Position numbers and translations under genes: made by a program. The notes below the pieces were generated by a model, which worked only from the letters and a program-made list of their open reading frames with translations, was not told where the DNA came from and ran no database searches. From Agarilytica sp045430345 (lineage in GTDB: Bacteria; Pseudomonadota; Gammaproteobacteria; Pseudomonadales; Cellvibrionaceae), in NCBI GenBank assembly GCA_045430345.1, contig JAILXT010000007.1:186001-250000 (forward strand): 64,000 bases of DNA, in the 5' to 3' direction. This document shows, in pieces, positions 53,919-63,105 of the stretch (position 1 is the first letter of the stretch; the number at the start of each line of letters is the position of its first letter).

Positions 53919-54659
53919 TCAGTCGTGGACTGGGGCTGGCGTGCGCGCCAGTGCCCATATATCGACCTTAGAAGCCCCATGAGCTTTCAGGATTCGCGCT
54001 AAGATCTCAGCGGTTGCGCCGGTAGTCACAACGTCATCCACAAGAGCGATATGTTTACCTTGGACGCTTTCCTTGCATGTGAAGCTGGATTTTAGGTTTT
54101 GCAGGCGCTTTTTTCGGTTAAGGTTTTTTTGCGCGACAGTGCGTGTATGTTTTACGAGTATGCTGCGAGCGGGGCATTTGAGGTGGCGAGATAGATGTGC
54201 CGCTAGTAACTGACTTTGGTTAAAGCCGCGTCTGATCCTGCGTGACCAATGGATCGGCGTGGGAACAATGAGGTCGGGCAATGCGTCGATGCGGTTGATG
54301 AGTGGTTCCGCAAGTGTCGGAATCCAGAAGTGCTCGTGCCTATCTTTAAGGCCTTGAATCAAGTGACTCACCGGCGGTTCATACCGCCAGCTCGTCACAA
54401 TACGGTCAAAGCTGGGGGGCTTAGTGAGGCAATCCCCACAGCACAATGCTTGATGCGCAGTGGGTACATCACACAGTGAGCAGCGTGGCCCATCATTTCG
54501 GGGCAGGGTATTCACGCAATCATGGCACAAGCTACCGTGTGCTTGTGCGGAGCATAAGTGACATACCGCGGGAAAACTGTGGTCTATCAGCGGTTTAGCG
54601 CGTGTGATTAGGTGCGCTGAGTAATCGACTATTTCAGCAAAAATTGTGCGAGCATCCAT
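53919..54659 (-). CDS. comF: ComF-family phosphoribosyltransferase-like protein
   Basis: This protein of 246 residues has an N-terminal cysteine zinc-finger region (CHLCSAQAHGSLCHDC, CSLCDV, CCGDC). A phosphoribosyltransferase-fold domain follows with VPTPIHWSRRIRRGFNQSQLLA and the PRPP loop LVDDVVTTGAT. ComF/GntX homologues are needed for DNA uptake in competent bacteria and act in the cytoplasm. It is divergent from bioB; its ATG lies two bases from the BirA operator. Confidence 0.9.
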   Translation of the reverse strand: MDARTIFAEIVDYSAHLITRAKPLIDHSFPAVCHLCSAQAHGSLCHDCVNTLPRNDGPRCSLCDVPTAHQALCCGDCLTKPPSFDRIVTSWRYEPPVSHLIQGLKDRHEHFWIPTLAEPLINRIDALPDLIVPTPIHWSRRIRRGFNQSQLLAAHLSRHLKCPARSILVKHTRTVAQKNLNRKKRLQNLKSSFTCKESVQGKHIALVDDVVTTGATAEILARILKAHGASKVDIWALARTPAPVHD

Positions 54660-54661
54660 AC

Positions 54662-54694
54662 TTGTAAACCTGAAAGTCCATTTTTGGTTGACAA
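54662..54694. promoter_or_regulatory. BirA operator between comF and bioB
   Basis: TTGTAAACC (54662-54670) and GGTTGACAA (54686-54694) are separated by 15 bases. They match the BirA consensus TTGTAAACC-N15-GGTTTACAA with one mismatch. The right half contains TTGACA (54688-54693), a perfect -35 for bioB, with TATTGT at 54712-54717 as a fair -10. Bound BirA-biotinyl-AMP would block this promoter. The left edge is two bases from the comF start codon. Confidence 0.9.
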
Positions 54695-54774
54695 GTGCCG
54701 TGCTGACTATTTATTGTACGCCCGTTGAATTTCAGACTGCATGTACAAAAACCACGTTGAGGACTGCCAAACCG

Positions 54775-55830
54775 ATGAATGCTGATAATGCCATAAGACA
54801 CGACTGGACACGAAATGAAGTACAAGCCTTGTTCGATCTACCGTTCAATGACTTGTTGTTCCGTGCTCAAACGGTTCACCGCCAGCATTTCGATCCTAAC
54901 CAAGTGCAAATCTCGACGCTCTGCTCTGTCAAGACAGGCGCATGCCCAGAAGATTGTGCTTACTGCCCGCAAAGCGCGCGTTATGACACGGGACTAGAGC
55001 GGGAAAAACTCATGGCCGTGGAAAAAGTCATTGAGGAAGCGAAGGCAGCGAAAGCCGGTGGTGCAACGCGTTTTTGTATGGGCGCTGCGTGGCGTTCACC
55101 AAAAAACAGAGACATGCCTTATGTTGTGGAAATGGTGAAAGGTGTTAAATCTCTCGGTTTAGAAACCTGTATGACGCTCGGTATGTTGACGGAAGAGCAG
55201 GCCTCAGAACTATCGGATTCGGGTTTGGATTATTACAACCATAATCTAGATACCTCTGAAGAATTCTACGGTGACATCATCACGACACGCACCTACCAGG
55301 ATCGCCTGGATACCTTGGCCAACGTTCGTGGCGCCGGTATGAAAGTCTGCAGTGGGGGCATCGTTGGAATGGGTGAAGGGCAAAAAGATCGTGTGGGTCT
55401 TTTGATTCAGTTGTCTAATATGGGTGTTCACCCTGAGTCTGTTCCCATCAATATGCTAGTTAAAGTTGAGGGAACGCCGCTTGATAAAATTGAAGATTTA
55501 GACCCTTTTGAATTTATTCGTACTATCGCCGTTGCCAGAATACTAATGCCGAAATCTCATGTGCGTTTATCGGCCGGTCGTGAAGAAATGAACGATCAAA
55601 TGCAATCGCTCGCGTTTTTTGCTGGCGCTAACTCCATGTTCTACGGTGAGAAGTTATTGACCACTGCAAACCCAACAAAAAATAAAGACATGGAATTGCT
55701 AGACCGCTTAGGTATATCGCCAGAACCCTATAAAGCGCACGAATCAGATGAGCAATTAGAAGAAACATTGGCTGCACAGGCGCAATCTGCAGCGATGGAT
55801 AAGGTCTTTTACGACGCAACTGCGAACTAA
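54775..55830 (+). CDS. bioB: Biotin synthase
   Basis: This 351-residue radical SAM enzyme inserts sulfur into dethiobiotin in the final step of biotin synthesis. CPEDCAYC binds the 4Fe-4S cluster. CMGAAW, YNHNLDTS and the conserved Arg in VRLSAGRE belong to the 2Fe-2S and substrate region. ATG 54775 fits the family N terminus, with GAGGA about 11 bases upstream. The open frame begins at 54646, but that part crosses the BirA operator. It is first in the bioB-bioF-bioHC-bioD order. Confidence 0.97.
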   Translation: MNADNAIRHDWTRNEVQALFDLPFNDLLFRAQTVHRQHFDPNQVQISTLCSVKTGACPEDCAYCPQSARYDTGLEREKLMAVEKVIEEAKAAKAGGATRFCMGAAWRSPKNRDMPYVVEMVKGVKSLGLETCMTLGMLTEEQASELSDSGLDYYNHNLDTSEEFYGDIITTRTYQDRLDTLANVRGAGMKVCSGGIVGMGEGQKDRVGLLIQLSNMGVHPESVPINMLVKVEGTPLDKIEDLDPFEFIRTIAVARILMPKSHVRLSAGREEMNDQMQSLAFFAGANSMFYGEKLLTTANPTKNKDMELLDRLGISPEPYKAHESDEQLEETLAAQAQSAAMDKVFYDATAN

Positions 55831-55832
55831 CT

Positions 55833-57008
55833 TTGTCTCAATCACGTTTAGATAGTGCCTTGCAGCCAGCGCTTGACCAACGTCGAGCGCAATCGCTCTA
55901 CCGGCATCGCGAGTTGGTGTGTTCTCCCCAGCAAACGCTGCTCAAAAAAGGTGATCGTGAACTGTTATCTTTTTGCAGTAACGATTACCTTGGTTTAGCC
56001 AATCACCCCGACGTGGTTGAGGCATTTACTGATGCGGCGCATCGTTACGGTGTTGGCAGCGGCGCCTCTCATTTAGTCTGCGGACACTCCCAAGAACATC
56101 ATGCCCTTGAAGAAGAACTCGCCGTGTTTTGTGGGCGAGAGCGTGCATTACTATTTTCGACGGGCTATATGGCGAACGTCGGCGTGATTAACGCACTGAC
56201 TTCGCGTGAAGATGTTATTTATGAAGATCGTTTAAATCACGCATCCTTATTGGATGGCGGGCTGCTCTCTGCTGGAAAGTGCGTGCGCTATCATCACAAC
56301 GATATGGCAAATTTAGAGCAGCAGCTGCAACGCCATCAAGGCAAACGAAAAATTATTGCAGTAGATGGTGTTTTTAGTATGGATGGCGATTTTGCTAATT
56401 TATCTGCGCTGTCTGAAGTCGCAATAAAACATGATGCGTGGTTAATGGTGGATGATGCACATGGTTTGGGCTGTGTCGGAGAAAAAGGTTTAGGCTGTGT
56501 TGAACATTTTGGGTTAAGCCAAAACGAAGTGCCGATTTTAATGGGAACCTTAGGGAAGGCCTTTGGTTCTTTCGGGGCATTTGTTGCCGGTAGTGAAACG
56601 CTGATCGAATCACTTATACAATTTTCCCGCACCTATATTTATACCACCGCGTTGCCCCCAGCGGTTGCAGCGGCAACGCGCGCAAGTTTGGCGCTTATTC
56701 AAACCGAACCTGAGCGCCGACAGAAGCTCTCTGAATTAATTCGCGTTTTTCGTGAAGCGTGTGCTGCTCATCAATTAAATCTAATGGCATCATCTACGGC
56801 GATTCAACCGGTTATGATCGGCGATGCGCAAAAAGCGGTGAATGTATCAAAAGCGTTAGAGCAACGCGGGTTTTGGGTAAGCGCGATTCGCCCGCCGACG
56901 GTGCCTGAAGGTACGGCGCGATTACGAGTTACTCTGACAGCTGAGCATACCTGCGCTCAAGTCAGATCCTTAGCTTTGGCGATGGCGGAGTCTGTAAATG
57001 CACAGTAA
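55833..57008 (+). CDS. bioF: 8-amino-7-oxononanoate synthase
   Basis: This protein of 391 residues is a PLP enzyme that condenses pimeloyl-ACP (or -CoA) with alanine to give KAPA. It shows FCSNDYLGLANHPDV, the aspartate in MVDDAHGLG, and the PLP lysine in GTLGKAFGSFG. The TTG start is two bases after the bioB stop, implying coupling. The end overlaps bioHC by 11 bases. Confidence 0.95.
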   Translation: MSQSRLDSALQPALDQRRAQSLYRHRELVCSPQQTLLKKGDRELLSFCSNDYLGLANHPDVVEAFTDAAHRYGVGSGASHLVCGHSQEHHALEEELAVFCGRERALLFSTGYMANVGVINALTSREDVIYEDRLNHASLLDGGLLSAGKCVRYHHNDMANLEQQLQRHQGKRKIIAVDGVFSMDGDFANLSALSEVAIKHDAWLMVDDAHGLGCVGEKGLGCVEHFGLSQNEVPILMGTLGKAFGSFGAFVAGSETLIESLIQFSRTYIYTTALPPAVAAATRASLALIQTEPERRQKLSELIRVFREACAAHQLNLMASSTAIQPVMIGDAQKAVNVSKALEQRGFWVSAIRPPTVPEGTARLRVTLTAEHTCAQVRSLALAMAESVNAQ

Positions 57009-58659
57009 TTCTGCTGAAAATCGTGATGCACGTAATAACCCGCCTATCATCTCCGCTGCAGGTGATGTGTCATCGGCAACTTCGCACCCCTCCGTTTTAA
57101 AGCTTCAGACTCGGGGTCATGGACGACCAGGTCGTTACCCGATTGTCTTACTCCATGGCTGGGGTAACGACAGTGTCTGTTGGGAACCGCTGTTAGAATA
57201 TTTTGGCCCAGAGACAGAAATCCATTTACTTGATTTGCCGGGCTTCGGGGTCAATAGCGATATAGTGATCTCTGATTTGCATGTGTTCTATGCGGCTGTT
57301 GAACAGATACTTCCGGTCAAGTCTCACTTGGTGGGGTGGTCATTAGGTGGGATGCTTTGTGTTCAGCTGGCCAAACGCTTTCCTGAAAAAGTTGCGTCAC
57401 TTTCCACCCTCGCCGCAAATGCAAAATTTGTCGCAGATGACAACTGGCCAGCGGCAACATTACCGGCGATCTACCAAGCGTTTTTGAGCGGTTTTTCTTC
57501 TGATCCCAAAGCGACCTTAAAGCGTTTTTGCTTTTTACAAGCGCAAGGTGATAGTCAGCGGAAACACCTTTCTCGATTTTTTAATCAAAATACTCCCGTG
57601 CCGAATCAAGACATTTCGGATGCGTGGTTGCGGGGCTTGCAGTGGCTGTCTGAAATCGATAACAGTGACGCGTATGCTGAGTTGAAGATGCCCTACAATG
57701 CGATATTTGGGGAACATGATGCGCTGGTGCCACAAGCCGCGTATCAACGGTTTGATGAAAAAAGCCTATCTTCAGAGGTCCATGTGATCGCTCACGCGGG
57801 GCATGCACCGCATATATCCCAGGCGGCTTACGTTGCACGGAAATTAAAACGTTTCATTTCTATTGCTGAAAACCCTTATCAATGTGATAAGAAACTCGTT
57901 GCCAAGTCGTTTAGTGGTGCCGCGAATCACTATGAAAAAGTGGCCTTGATGCAAGCAAAAGTTGCAAAGCAGCTGATTGCATTTAATGACGACTTCTCGG
58001 GTGAAATCTGTGATATCGGTTGCGGCACTGGGTTTTGTATGGACAATATTCGTCCTCAAAATACTAATATCGTCGGTGTCGATATTGCGCATGGTATGTT
58101 GAAATTTTGCCAACAAAAATATCAGCAGTATCCGCCACGCTTAGTGTGTGCTGATTTTGAAAATTTGCCGATTAAATCAAATACTTTTGACGGGATCGTA
58201 TCCAGCCTTAGTATTCAATGGAGTGAAAACTTTGATCAGTTGTTGCAGCAAATAAAAGACTGTCTTAAGCCCGGTGCGTGGTTTGCATTTTCTACCTTGG
58301 GCCCACATACGTTGTATGAATTACGTGATGCTTGGAAACAGGCGGATTCTTTTGTACATGTAAATCAGTTTCTGAGTCATGATGTTGTCGCGCAGAAATT
58401 GGCGGATGCTGGTTTTACGATTAACAAAACAGAGCAATCCAAAGAAGTGCTGCAGTACGATACGGTCTTTAGTTTAATGCGCGATTTAAAAGCAATTGGT
58501 GCACACAACGTAAATGCAGGAAAAAAAGACGGCCTGACAACACGCAAAAGCTTTCAGAATATGACCAATGCCTATGAAACTTTTCGTTACGACAAAAAAT
58601 TGCCTGCGACCTATGATGTTCAATATTTTTATGTGACCAAACCTTATGGGCACCTCTAA
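56998..58659 (+). CDS. bioHC: Bifunctional BioH-BioC fusion
   Basis: This 553-residue protein joins two biotin enzymes usually made separately. The BioH half (about residues 45-285) is an alpha/beta hydrolase with LLHGWG, nucleophile S115 (GWSLGG), GEHDALVP and AGHAPHIS; it releases pimeloyl-ACP from its methyl ester. The BioC half (about 295-550) is a methyltransferase with DKKLVAKSFSGAANHYE and SAM-binding ICDIGCGTGF; it makes the malonyl-ACP methyl ester that starts the chain. Such fusions are annotated in Saccharophagus and Teredinibacter. An N-terminal stretch of about 40 residues looks disordered. The ATG overlaps bioF. Confidence 0.95.
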   Translation: MHSNSAENRDARNNPPIISAAGDVSSATSHPSVLKLQTRGHGRPGRYPIVLLHGWGNDSVCWEPLLEYFGPETEIHLLDLPGFGVNSDIVISDLHVFYAAVEQILPVKSHLVGWSLGGMLCVQLAKRFPEKVASLSTLAANAKFVADDNWPAATLPAIYQAFLSGFSSDPKATLKRFCFLQAQGDSQRKHLSRFFNQNTPVPNQDISDAWLRGLQWLSEIDNSDAYAELKMPYNAIFGEHDALVPQAAYQRFDEKSLSSEVHVIAHAGHAPHISQAAYVARKLKRFISIAENPYQCDKKLVAKSFSGAANHYEKVALMQAKVAKQLIAFNDDFSGEICDIGCGTGFCMDNIRPQNTNIVGVDIAHGMLKFCQQKYQQYPPRLVCADFENLPIKSNTFDGIVSSLSIQWSENFDQLLQQIKDCLKPGAWFAFSTLGPHTLYELRDAWKQADSFVHVNQFLSHDVVAQKLADAGFTINKTEQSKEVLQYDTVFSLMRDLKAIGAHNVNAGKKDGLTTRKSFQNMTNAYETFRYDKKLPATYDVQYFYVTKPYGHL

Positions 58660-58815
58660 AAATGTACTTTTCCGTGATTCCAGCGTCAGTTCCGTACTCA
58701 AAGACTCAAAACGTTTCACTGGGTCAGCATTCCTCATGTACGCGAGTGCATTGTAGTTTTCCGTGCGGTACGTCTTTGGCCTCACAAAAAAATCACTATT
58801 TTTATAAGTGCCCTT

Positions 58816-59514
58816 ATGCCTAAACACACCTTTTTTGTTGCGGGTACCGACACCGATGTCGGTAAAACACTGGTTACCGCGTCTTTGTTACATCTAGCGA
58901 ATGAGCAGGGGCTAAAAACGCTCGGGTTAAAACCCATTGCTGCTGGCTGTGAAAATACGCCAGAAGGCTTACGGAATGATGATGCGTTAATGTTGGAACA
59001 GTACAGTTCTGTCAAGCTTCCTTATGAGCAACGTAACCCTATTGCGCTTGAGCAAGCGATTGCGCCTCACATTGCCGCTGCAAATTCGGGAAAGCGCATT
59101 TCTGTGGATCGCATAGAAGGGGTTTGTCGTGGGGCAATGATGACGCCCTCAGATCTATGCCTCATTGAAGGCGCGGGCGGGTGGCGCGTGCCTCTAAATC
59201 AACGCGAAACAATGGCCGATATACCAAAGTCTTTGTCCACGCCGGTTATTTTAGTGGTGGGTATTCGCTTGGGGTGTTTGAACCATGCCTTGCTTACCGC
59301 TGAAGCCATTAGGCGGGATACGCTGAGCATCGCCGGCTGGGTAGCGAATATCGTGGATCCAGAGATGTCTGAAGTGCAGGCAAACATTGATACCCTGGGC
59401 TATTACTTCCCGTTCCCCTTGTTGGGAACGATTCCTTTTGAAAAGGATATAACTCCCTCCTCAGCTTCCAAACATCTTGATATAAGCAAACTCCTTGAAA
59501 CTCCTTCGCATTAA
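58816..59514 (+). CDS. bioD: Dethiobiotin synthetase
   Basis: This protein of 232 residues carries out the ATP-dependent carboxylation and ring closure of DAPA to dethiobiotin. GTDTDVGKT near the N terminus is the P-loop, LKPIAAGCE binds substrate, and IEGAGGWRVPL is the second conserved loop. It lies 156 nt after bioHC, far enough to allow its own promoter, though none is obvious. bioA is not in the window. Confidence 0.95.
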   Translation: MPKHTFFVAGTDTDVGKTLVTASLLHLANEQGLKTLGLKPIAAGCENTPEGLRNDDALMLEQYSSVKLPYEQRNPIALEQAIAPHIAAANSGKRISVDRIEGVCRGAMMTPSDLCLIEGAGGWRVPLNQRETMADIPKSLSTPVILVVGIRLGCLNHALLTAEAIRRDTLSIAGWVANIVDPEMSEVQANIDTLGYYFPFPLLGTIPFEKDITPSSASKHLDISKLLETPSH

Positions 59515-59693
59515 CACCAAATAGTCTTATAGAGATTCGCTTTTTGCACGAGTGTGACTGTTTTTTAGCCAAAAATGACGTAAAATTGGTTCAAGGCGTG
59601 ATGTTTTATCACGGTTTTGCGTGATGGCTGTCCTCTATTGCTTAATTTGATAGCGCCGCAAAACATGAAAATCACCGAAACAGGTACAGGCCT

Positions 59694-59990
59694 ATGGTTG
59701 GCTCAGTGATGAATGAAGGGCTGCGTGGACTTCAGTCCAGTCAGCAGCAAATGCAGAAATCTGCCAATGAGATCGCGCGCGCTAATATTCGTGAACGACC
59801 CGAAGAGGCGGTGACGCCGGAAGTGCCCACCACTGTTCAGCCTGTTGAGGAAACACCGGCCATTGAGCAGCGGGGTATAGAAGAACCGCTTATTGAATTG
59901 CAACGTCAAGAGCAACTCTTCACCGCTAATGCTAAAGTTATTTCAGTAGCCAATGAAACACTAGGAACTTTGATTGATGTTAAATCTTGA
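59694..59990 (+). CDS. Miniature flagellar-rod-like protein
   Basis: This 98-residue protein has ends that resemble the two terminal helices of flagellar rod/hook proteins (FlgB/C/E/F/G). The N terminus (GLRGLQSSQQQMQKSANEIARANI) resembles the start with A-N-N-I-A-N-A. The C terminus (LIELQRQEQLFTANAKVISVANETLGTLIDVK) resembles the Flg_bbr_C helix with Q-R-x-Y-x-A-N-x-K. A Pro/Glu-rich segment of about 30 residues replaces the whole body domain. It carries no signal peptide. No flagellar genes lie in the window. Its role is unknown. Confidence 0.7.
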   Translation: MVGSVMNEGLRGLQSSQQQMQKSANEIARANIRERPEEAVTPEVPTTVQPVEETPAIEQRGIEEPLIELQRQEQLFTANAKVISVANETLGTLIDVKS

Positions 59991-60127
59991 CGTACTGATA
60001 GCGTTTTTTCAGTGGTTGATGGGCGCAGAGCGCCAAGAACCACAACCCATGTACATACCCATAGAGGAGGAGCGAAGAGACGACGACTATTGATCTTCAA
60101 TAGCTAGCCATCTCTTTCAAAACAGAG

Positions 60128-61045
60128 GTGAACATAGGCGTTCCATTTCACACCGCAGCCTCACATGCTGCGCAGCCTTTGCCCATTGGTGAAAATACAA
60201 ATCAGCCAAGGGATGTGCACGTCCAAAACTCCTCCTTCAAACCCGTAGAATCCCTTTCTAGTTCTGGTCGTACTGCCGTGCGAACGAATGAACGCTTGGC
60301 CGATGCGCCTGCTTCTGGTTCGGAGCGATCCGAACCCAATGACTCCTTGCGAGAGGCGGATGGCGATAGTGGTGCAGAGGCGTCGGCAGCAGCTAATCGG
60401 CAAGATCGTGAGGCACGCATTGAGCAAGACCGCGAAAAACAAGCCTTGCTAAAAGAGCAGCGAGAGGTACGACAGCTCTCTGCCCGAGACCGAGAAGTGC
60501 GTGCCCATGAAGCTGCACATGCTGCAGTGGGTGGGCAGTATGCAGGTGCGCCTAGCTATGAGTTTGAGCGTGGCCCAGATGGCGTGAGCTATGCGGTAGG
60601 TGGCGAGGTCTCTATAGATACCGGTAGAGCCGCGACCCCGGAAGAAACGCTTCAAAAAGCCCAAGTGGTTCGCCGTGCGGCCTTGGCTCCTGCGGATCCT
60701 TCTCCTCAAGATCGTCGTGTGGCGGCTCAAGCGACGCGTTTAGAGTCTCAAGCACGTGCTGAAATTTCGGCCAGTCGAGCTGAAGAGCTGAGAGAATCCA
60801 ATGAATCGGATGAGCCTGAAGAGGAAGCGCCTAATGGCCTCTCGGATGAGGTCACCGGGAATACATCTTCATCTTCTTCGTCGGCTCTTAAAATAGCGGA
60901 TGCGCCTCGCTTTTCTGATCAACCGTCGAATTCTGTCGCGAATCAAATAAGCAGCCTTGGCAGTGCTAGCCCGGTTAATCAAATTCTTTCCGTGGCCGAT
61001 GTTGGCGCAAATCGCCCTGGTGCGTTATTAAGTCAACTTGTATAA
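60128..61045 (+). CDS. SprA-related putative metalloprotease
   Basis: This protein of 305 residues has a low-complexity N-terminal third, then a basic coiled segment (REARIEQDREKQALLKEQREVRQL). A conserved core follows: HEAAH (127-131), a HExxH zinc motif, then GGQYAGAPSYEFERGPDGVSYAVGGEVSID. This core defines the SprA-related family. It has no signal peptide or membrane helix. Protease activity is predicted from HExxH only. The C-terminal third is Ser-rich. The GTG start lies within AGAGGTG and has no well-spaced Shine-Dalgarno. It lies 137 nt after the rod-like gene on the same strand. Confidence 0.75.
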   Translation: MNIGVPFHTAASHAAQPLPIGENTNQPRDVHVQNSSFKPVESLSSSGRTAVRTNERLADAPASGSERSEPNDSLREADGDSGAEASAAANRQDREARIEQDREKQALLKEQREVRQLSARDREVRAHEAAHAAVGGQYAGAPSYEFERGPDGVSYAVGGEVSIDTGRAATPEETLQKAQVVRRAALAPADPSPQDRRVAAQATRLESQARAEISASRAEELRESNESDEPEEEAPNGLSDEVTGNTSSSSSSALKIADAPRFSDQPSNSVANQISSLGSASPVNQILSVADVGANRPGALLSQLV

Positions 61046-61234
61046 GCTTTCCTCAGTCTTAAGACTCATTCTTCGTTAAACTTCTCTTTCAAACATTTTT
61101 GTCACTGTATCCACAGCTTTTTGTTAGTGCTTGCCCTTAAATTAGCACTATGATTGTTCTATAACGACAGGCGCTTTATCGGCGTTTTCTCTTTCCCGTT
61201 GTCGATGTAATACATGCTGAGATGAGGACATACC

Positions 61235-63010
61235 ATGGCTGACTACAAAGTACCCCTAAGCGATATTCACTTCGCGATGAAGAAGGTGTTTAAACTTGAT
61301 GGGCTTTGGAACCACCTCAATATCCCCGATCTAGATTTTGATACTGCAGATGCGATTTTAGAAGAAGCCGCCAAGCTTTGTGAGCAGGAGCTTGCGCCAC
61401 TAAATCGCGAGGCAGATGAGCAAGGCTGTCGTTGGTCAGCGGATGGCGTAACGTCTCCTGGGGGCTTTAAAGAAGCTTATAGCACCTATTGTGAAGGCGG
61501 TTGGGGTGGTTTAGGCGGTAACCCGGAATATGACGGTATGGGCATGCCCAAAACTCTGGTATCACCCATTGAAGAAATGGTGCAGGGCTCAAATATTTCT
61601 TTTGGCTTAGCGCCGATGCTAACTGCGGGAGCTGCCCTTGCGATCAACGCGCACGGGAGTGATGCGCTAAAACAGGCCTACTTACCGAATATGTACAGCG
61701 GCCAGTGGGCGGGCGCAATGGATTTAACTGAACCGCATTGCGGTACAGACTTAGGCCTCTTGCGGACAAAAGCCGTACCCAATGATGATGGCAGTTACCT
61801 GCTCAGTGGCACCAAGATTTTTATTACTTGGGGTGAGCATGATATGGCGGAGAATATAATCCACCTTGTGCTGGCAAAATTGCCTGATGCTCCAGCAGGT
61901 TCACGTGGTATTTCGTTATTTCTGGTGCCCAAATTTTTACCAAATGAAGATGGTTCATTGGGCGAAAGAAACCCAGTTAACTGTGGCTCTTTAGAAAAGA
62001 AAATGGGTATCAAAGCCTCTGCTACCTGTGTCATGAATTTTGATAATGCAAAAGGCTGGTTAGTTGGTGAGCCGAACAAAGGCCTCGCCTGTATGTTTAC
62101 GATGATGAATTACGAACGACTTGCCGTCGGGATTCAAGGTGTCGGCGTGGCTGAAGCATCGTATCAATCGGCGGTGGAATATGCGCGTGAACGAATACAA
62201 GGCCGAGCTGCGACCGGGGCAAAAACACCAGAAAAAGAAGCGGACAATTTACTCGTGCATGCCGATGTACGCCGTATGTTATTGACGATGCGCGCGCTCA
62301 ACGAAGGCAGCCGCGCGTTTTATTTTTACACTGCAAAATGGCTGGACATATCTAAATTTGGCAGCGGCGAAGAGCAAGCGCATGCGCAGAATATGGTGTC
62401 TTTACTGACGCCGGTGTCAAAGTCGTTTATGACGGATACGGCGTTTCAAGCTGCGGTACATGGTCAGCAAGTATTAGGCGGTCATGGTTATATTCGTGAG
62501 TGGGGGCAAGAGCAGCACGTGCGCGATATTCGCATCACTCAAATTTATGAAGGCACCAACGGCATTCAGGCAATGGATTTAATTGGTCGTAAAACGATTG
62601 CAAATGGTGGCGCTTTGTTAGGCCTGTATAAACAAGACGTACAACGTTTTATTGAAGACGCAAAAGGCAATGAAACCGTTGCTTCGATGCTAGATGGTCT
62701 GCAACACGCAATAACACTATTACAGCAGGCAACAGACGATGTTGTTGCCTTTTCGAAGAATGATCCGAATGCAGGGGGCAGTGCCGCTGTAGATTATCTC
62801 GATTTATTCGGATATGTGGCTTATGCGCACATGTGGTCGATGATGGCTCATGCGGCAAGTGAAGGGACTTCTGGGGGAGACTTTGATGAAGCCAAAATAG
62901 CGACGGCCAACTTTTATTTCGCGAAATTATTACCGCAAATAGAAAGCTTGGCGGCAAAAGTTAAGGCTGGGCCAGAGACTGTGATGGCCTTGGATGAATC
63001 ACTTTTCTAA
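61235..63010 (+). CDS. Acyl-CoA dehydrogenase with C-terminal extension
   Basis: This 591-residue FAD enzyme begins the beta-oxidation of an acyl-CoA. AMDLTEPHCGTDLG and GTKIFITWGEH are the flavin/substrate signatures, and QVLGGHGYIREW and QIYEGTNGIQAMDL the C-terminal ones. About 120 extra C-terminal residues mark the longer PF12806-type subfamily. GAGGACATACC precedes the ATG. The chain-length preference is not evident. The gene is monocistronic and ends at a strong terminator. Confidence 0.93.
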   Translation: MADYKVPLSDIHFAMKKVFKLDGLWNHLNIPDLDFDTADAILEEAAKLCEQELAPLNREADEQGCRWSADGVTSPGGFKEAYSTYCEGGWGGLGGNPEYDGMGMPKTLVSPIEEMVQGSNISFGLAPMLTAGAALAINAHGSDALKQAYLPNMYSGQWAGAMDLTEPHCGTDLGLLRTKAVPNDDGSYLLSGTKIFITWGEHDMAENIIHLVLAKLPDAPAGSRGISLFLVPKFLPNEDGSLGERNPVNCGSLEKKMGIKASATCVMNFDNAKGWLVGEPNKGLACMFTMMNYERLAVGIQGVGVAEASYQSAVEYARERIQGRAATGAKTPEKEADNLLVHADVRRMLLTMRALNEGSRAFYFYTAKWLDISKFGSGEEQAHAQNMVSLLTPVSKSFMTDTAFQAAVHGQQVLGGHGYIREWGQEQHVRDIRITQIYEGTNGIQAMDLIGRKTIANGGALLGLYKQDVQRFIEDAKGNETVASMLDGLQHAITLLQQATDDVVAFSKNDPNAGGSAAVDYLDLFGYVAYAHMWSMMAHAASEGTSGGDFDEAKIATANFYFAKLLPQIESLAAKVKAGPETVMALDESLF

Positions 63011-63032
63011 TTCGATTCAAATATAGCCTCAC

Positions 63033-63068
63033 AAAAATCCCTACCTATTAAAAACGGTGGGGATTTTT
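63033..63068. terminator. Bidirectional terminator
   Basis: AAAAATCCCTACC (63033-63045) pairs with GGTGGGGATTTTT (63056-63068), with one T-G wobble and a ten-base loop. A and T runs on either side serve the acyl-CoA dehydrogenase gene and the convergent bdhA. Confidence 0.9.
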
Positions 63069-63105
63069 ATATGTGCTGTCTCGGTACGTGACTAAATGAT
63101 GCGCG

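Noticed and set aside
54646..54774. 43-codon N-terminal extension of bioB
   Set aside because: It crosses the BirA operator and promoter, and the resulting N terminus is not found in biotin synthases.
59620..59640. Possible sigma-54 promoter before the rod-like gene
   Set aside because: The GG and GC elements are 12 bases apart instead of 10, so it does not fit the -24/-12 rule.
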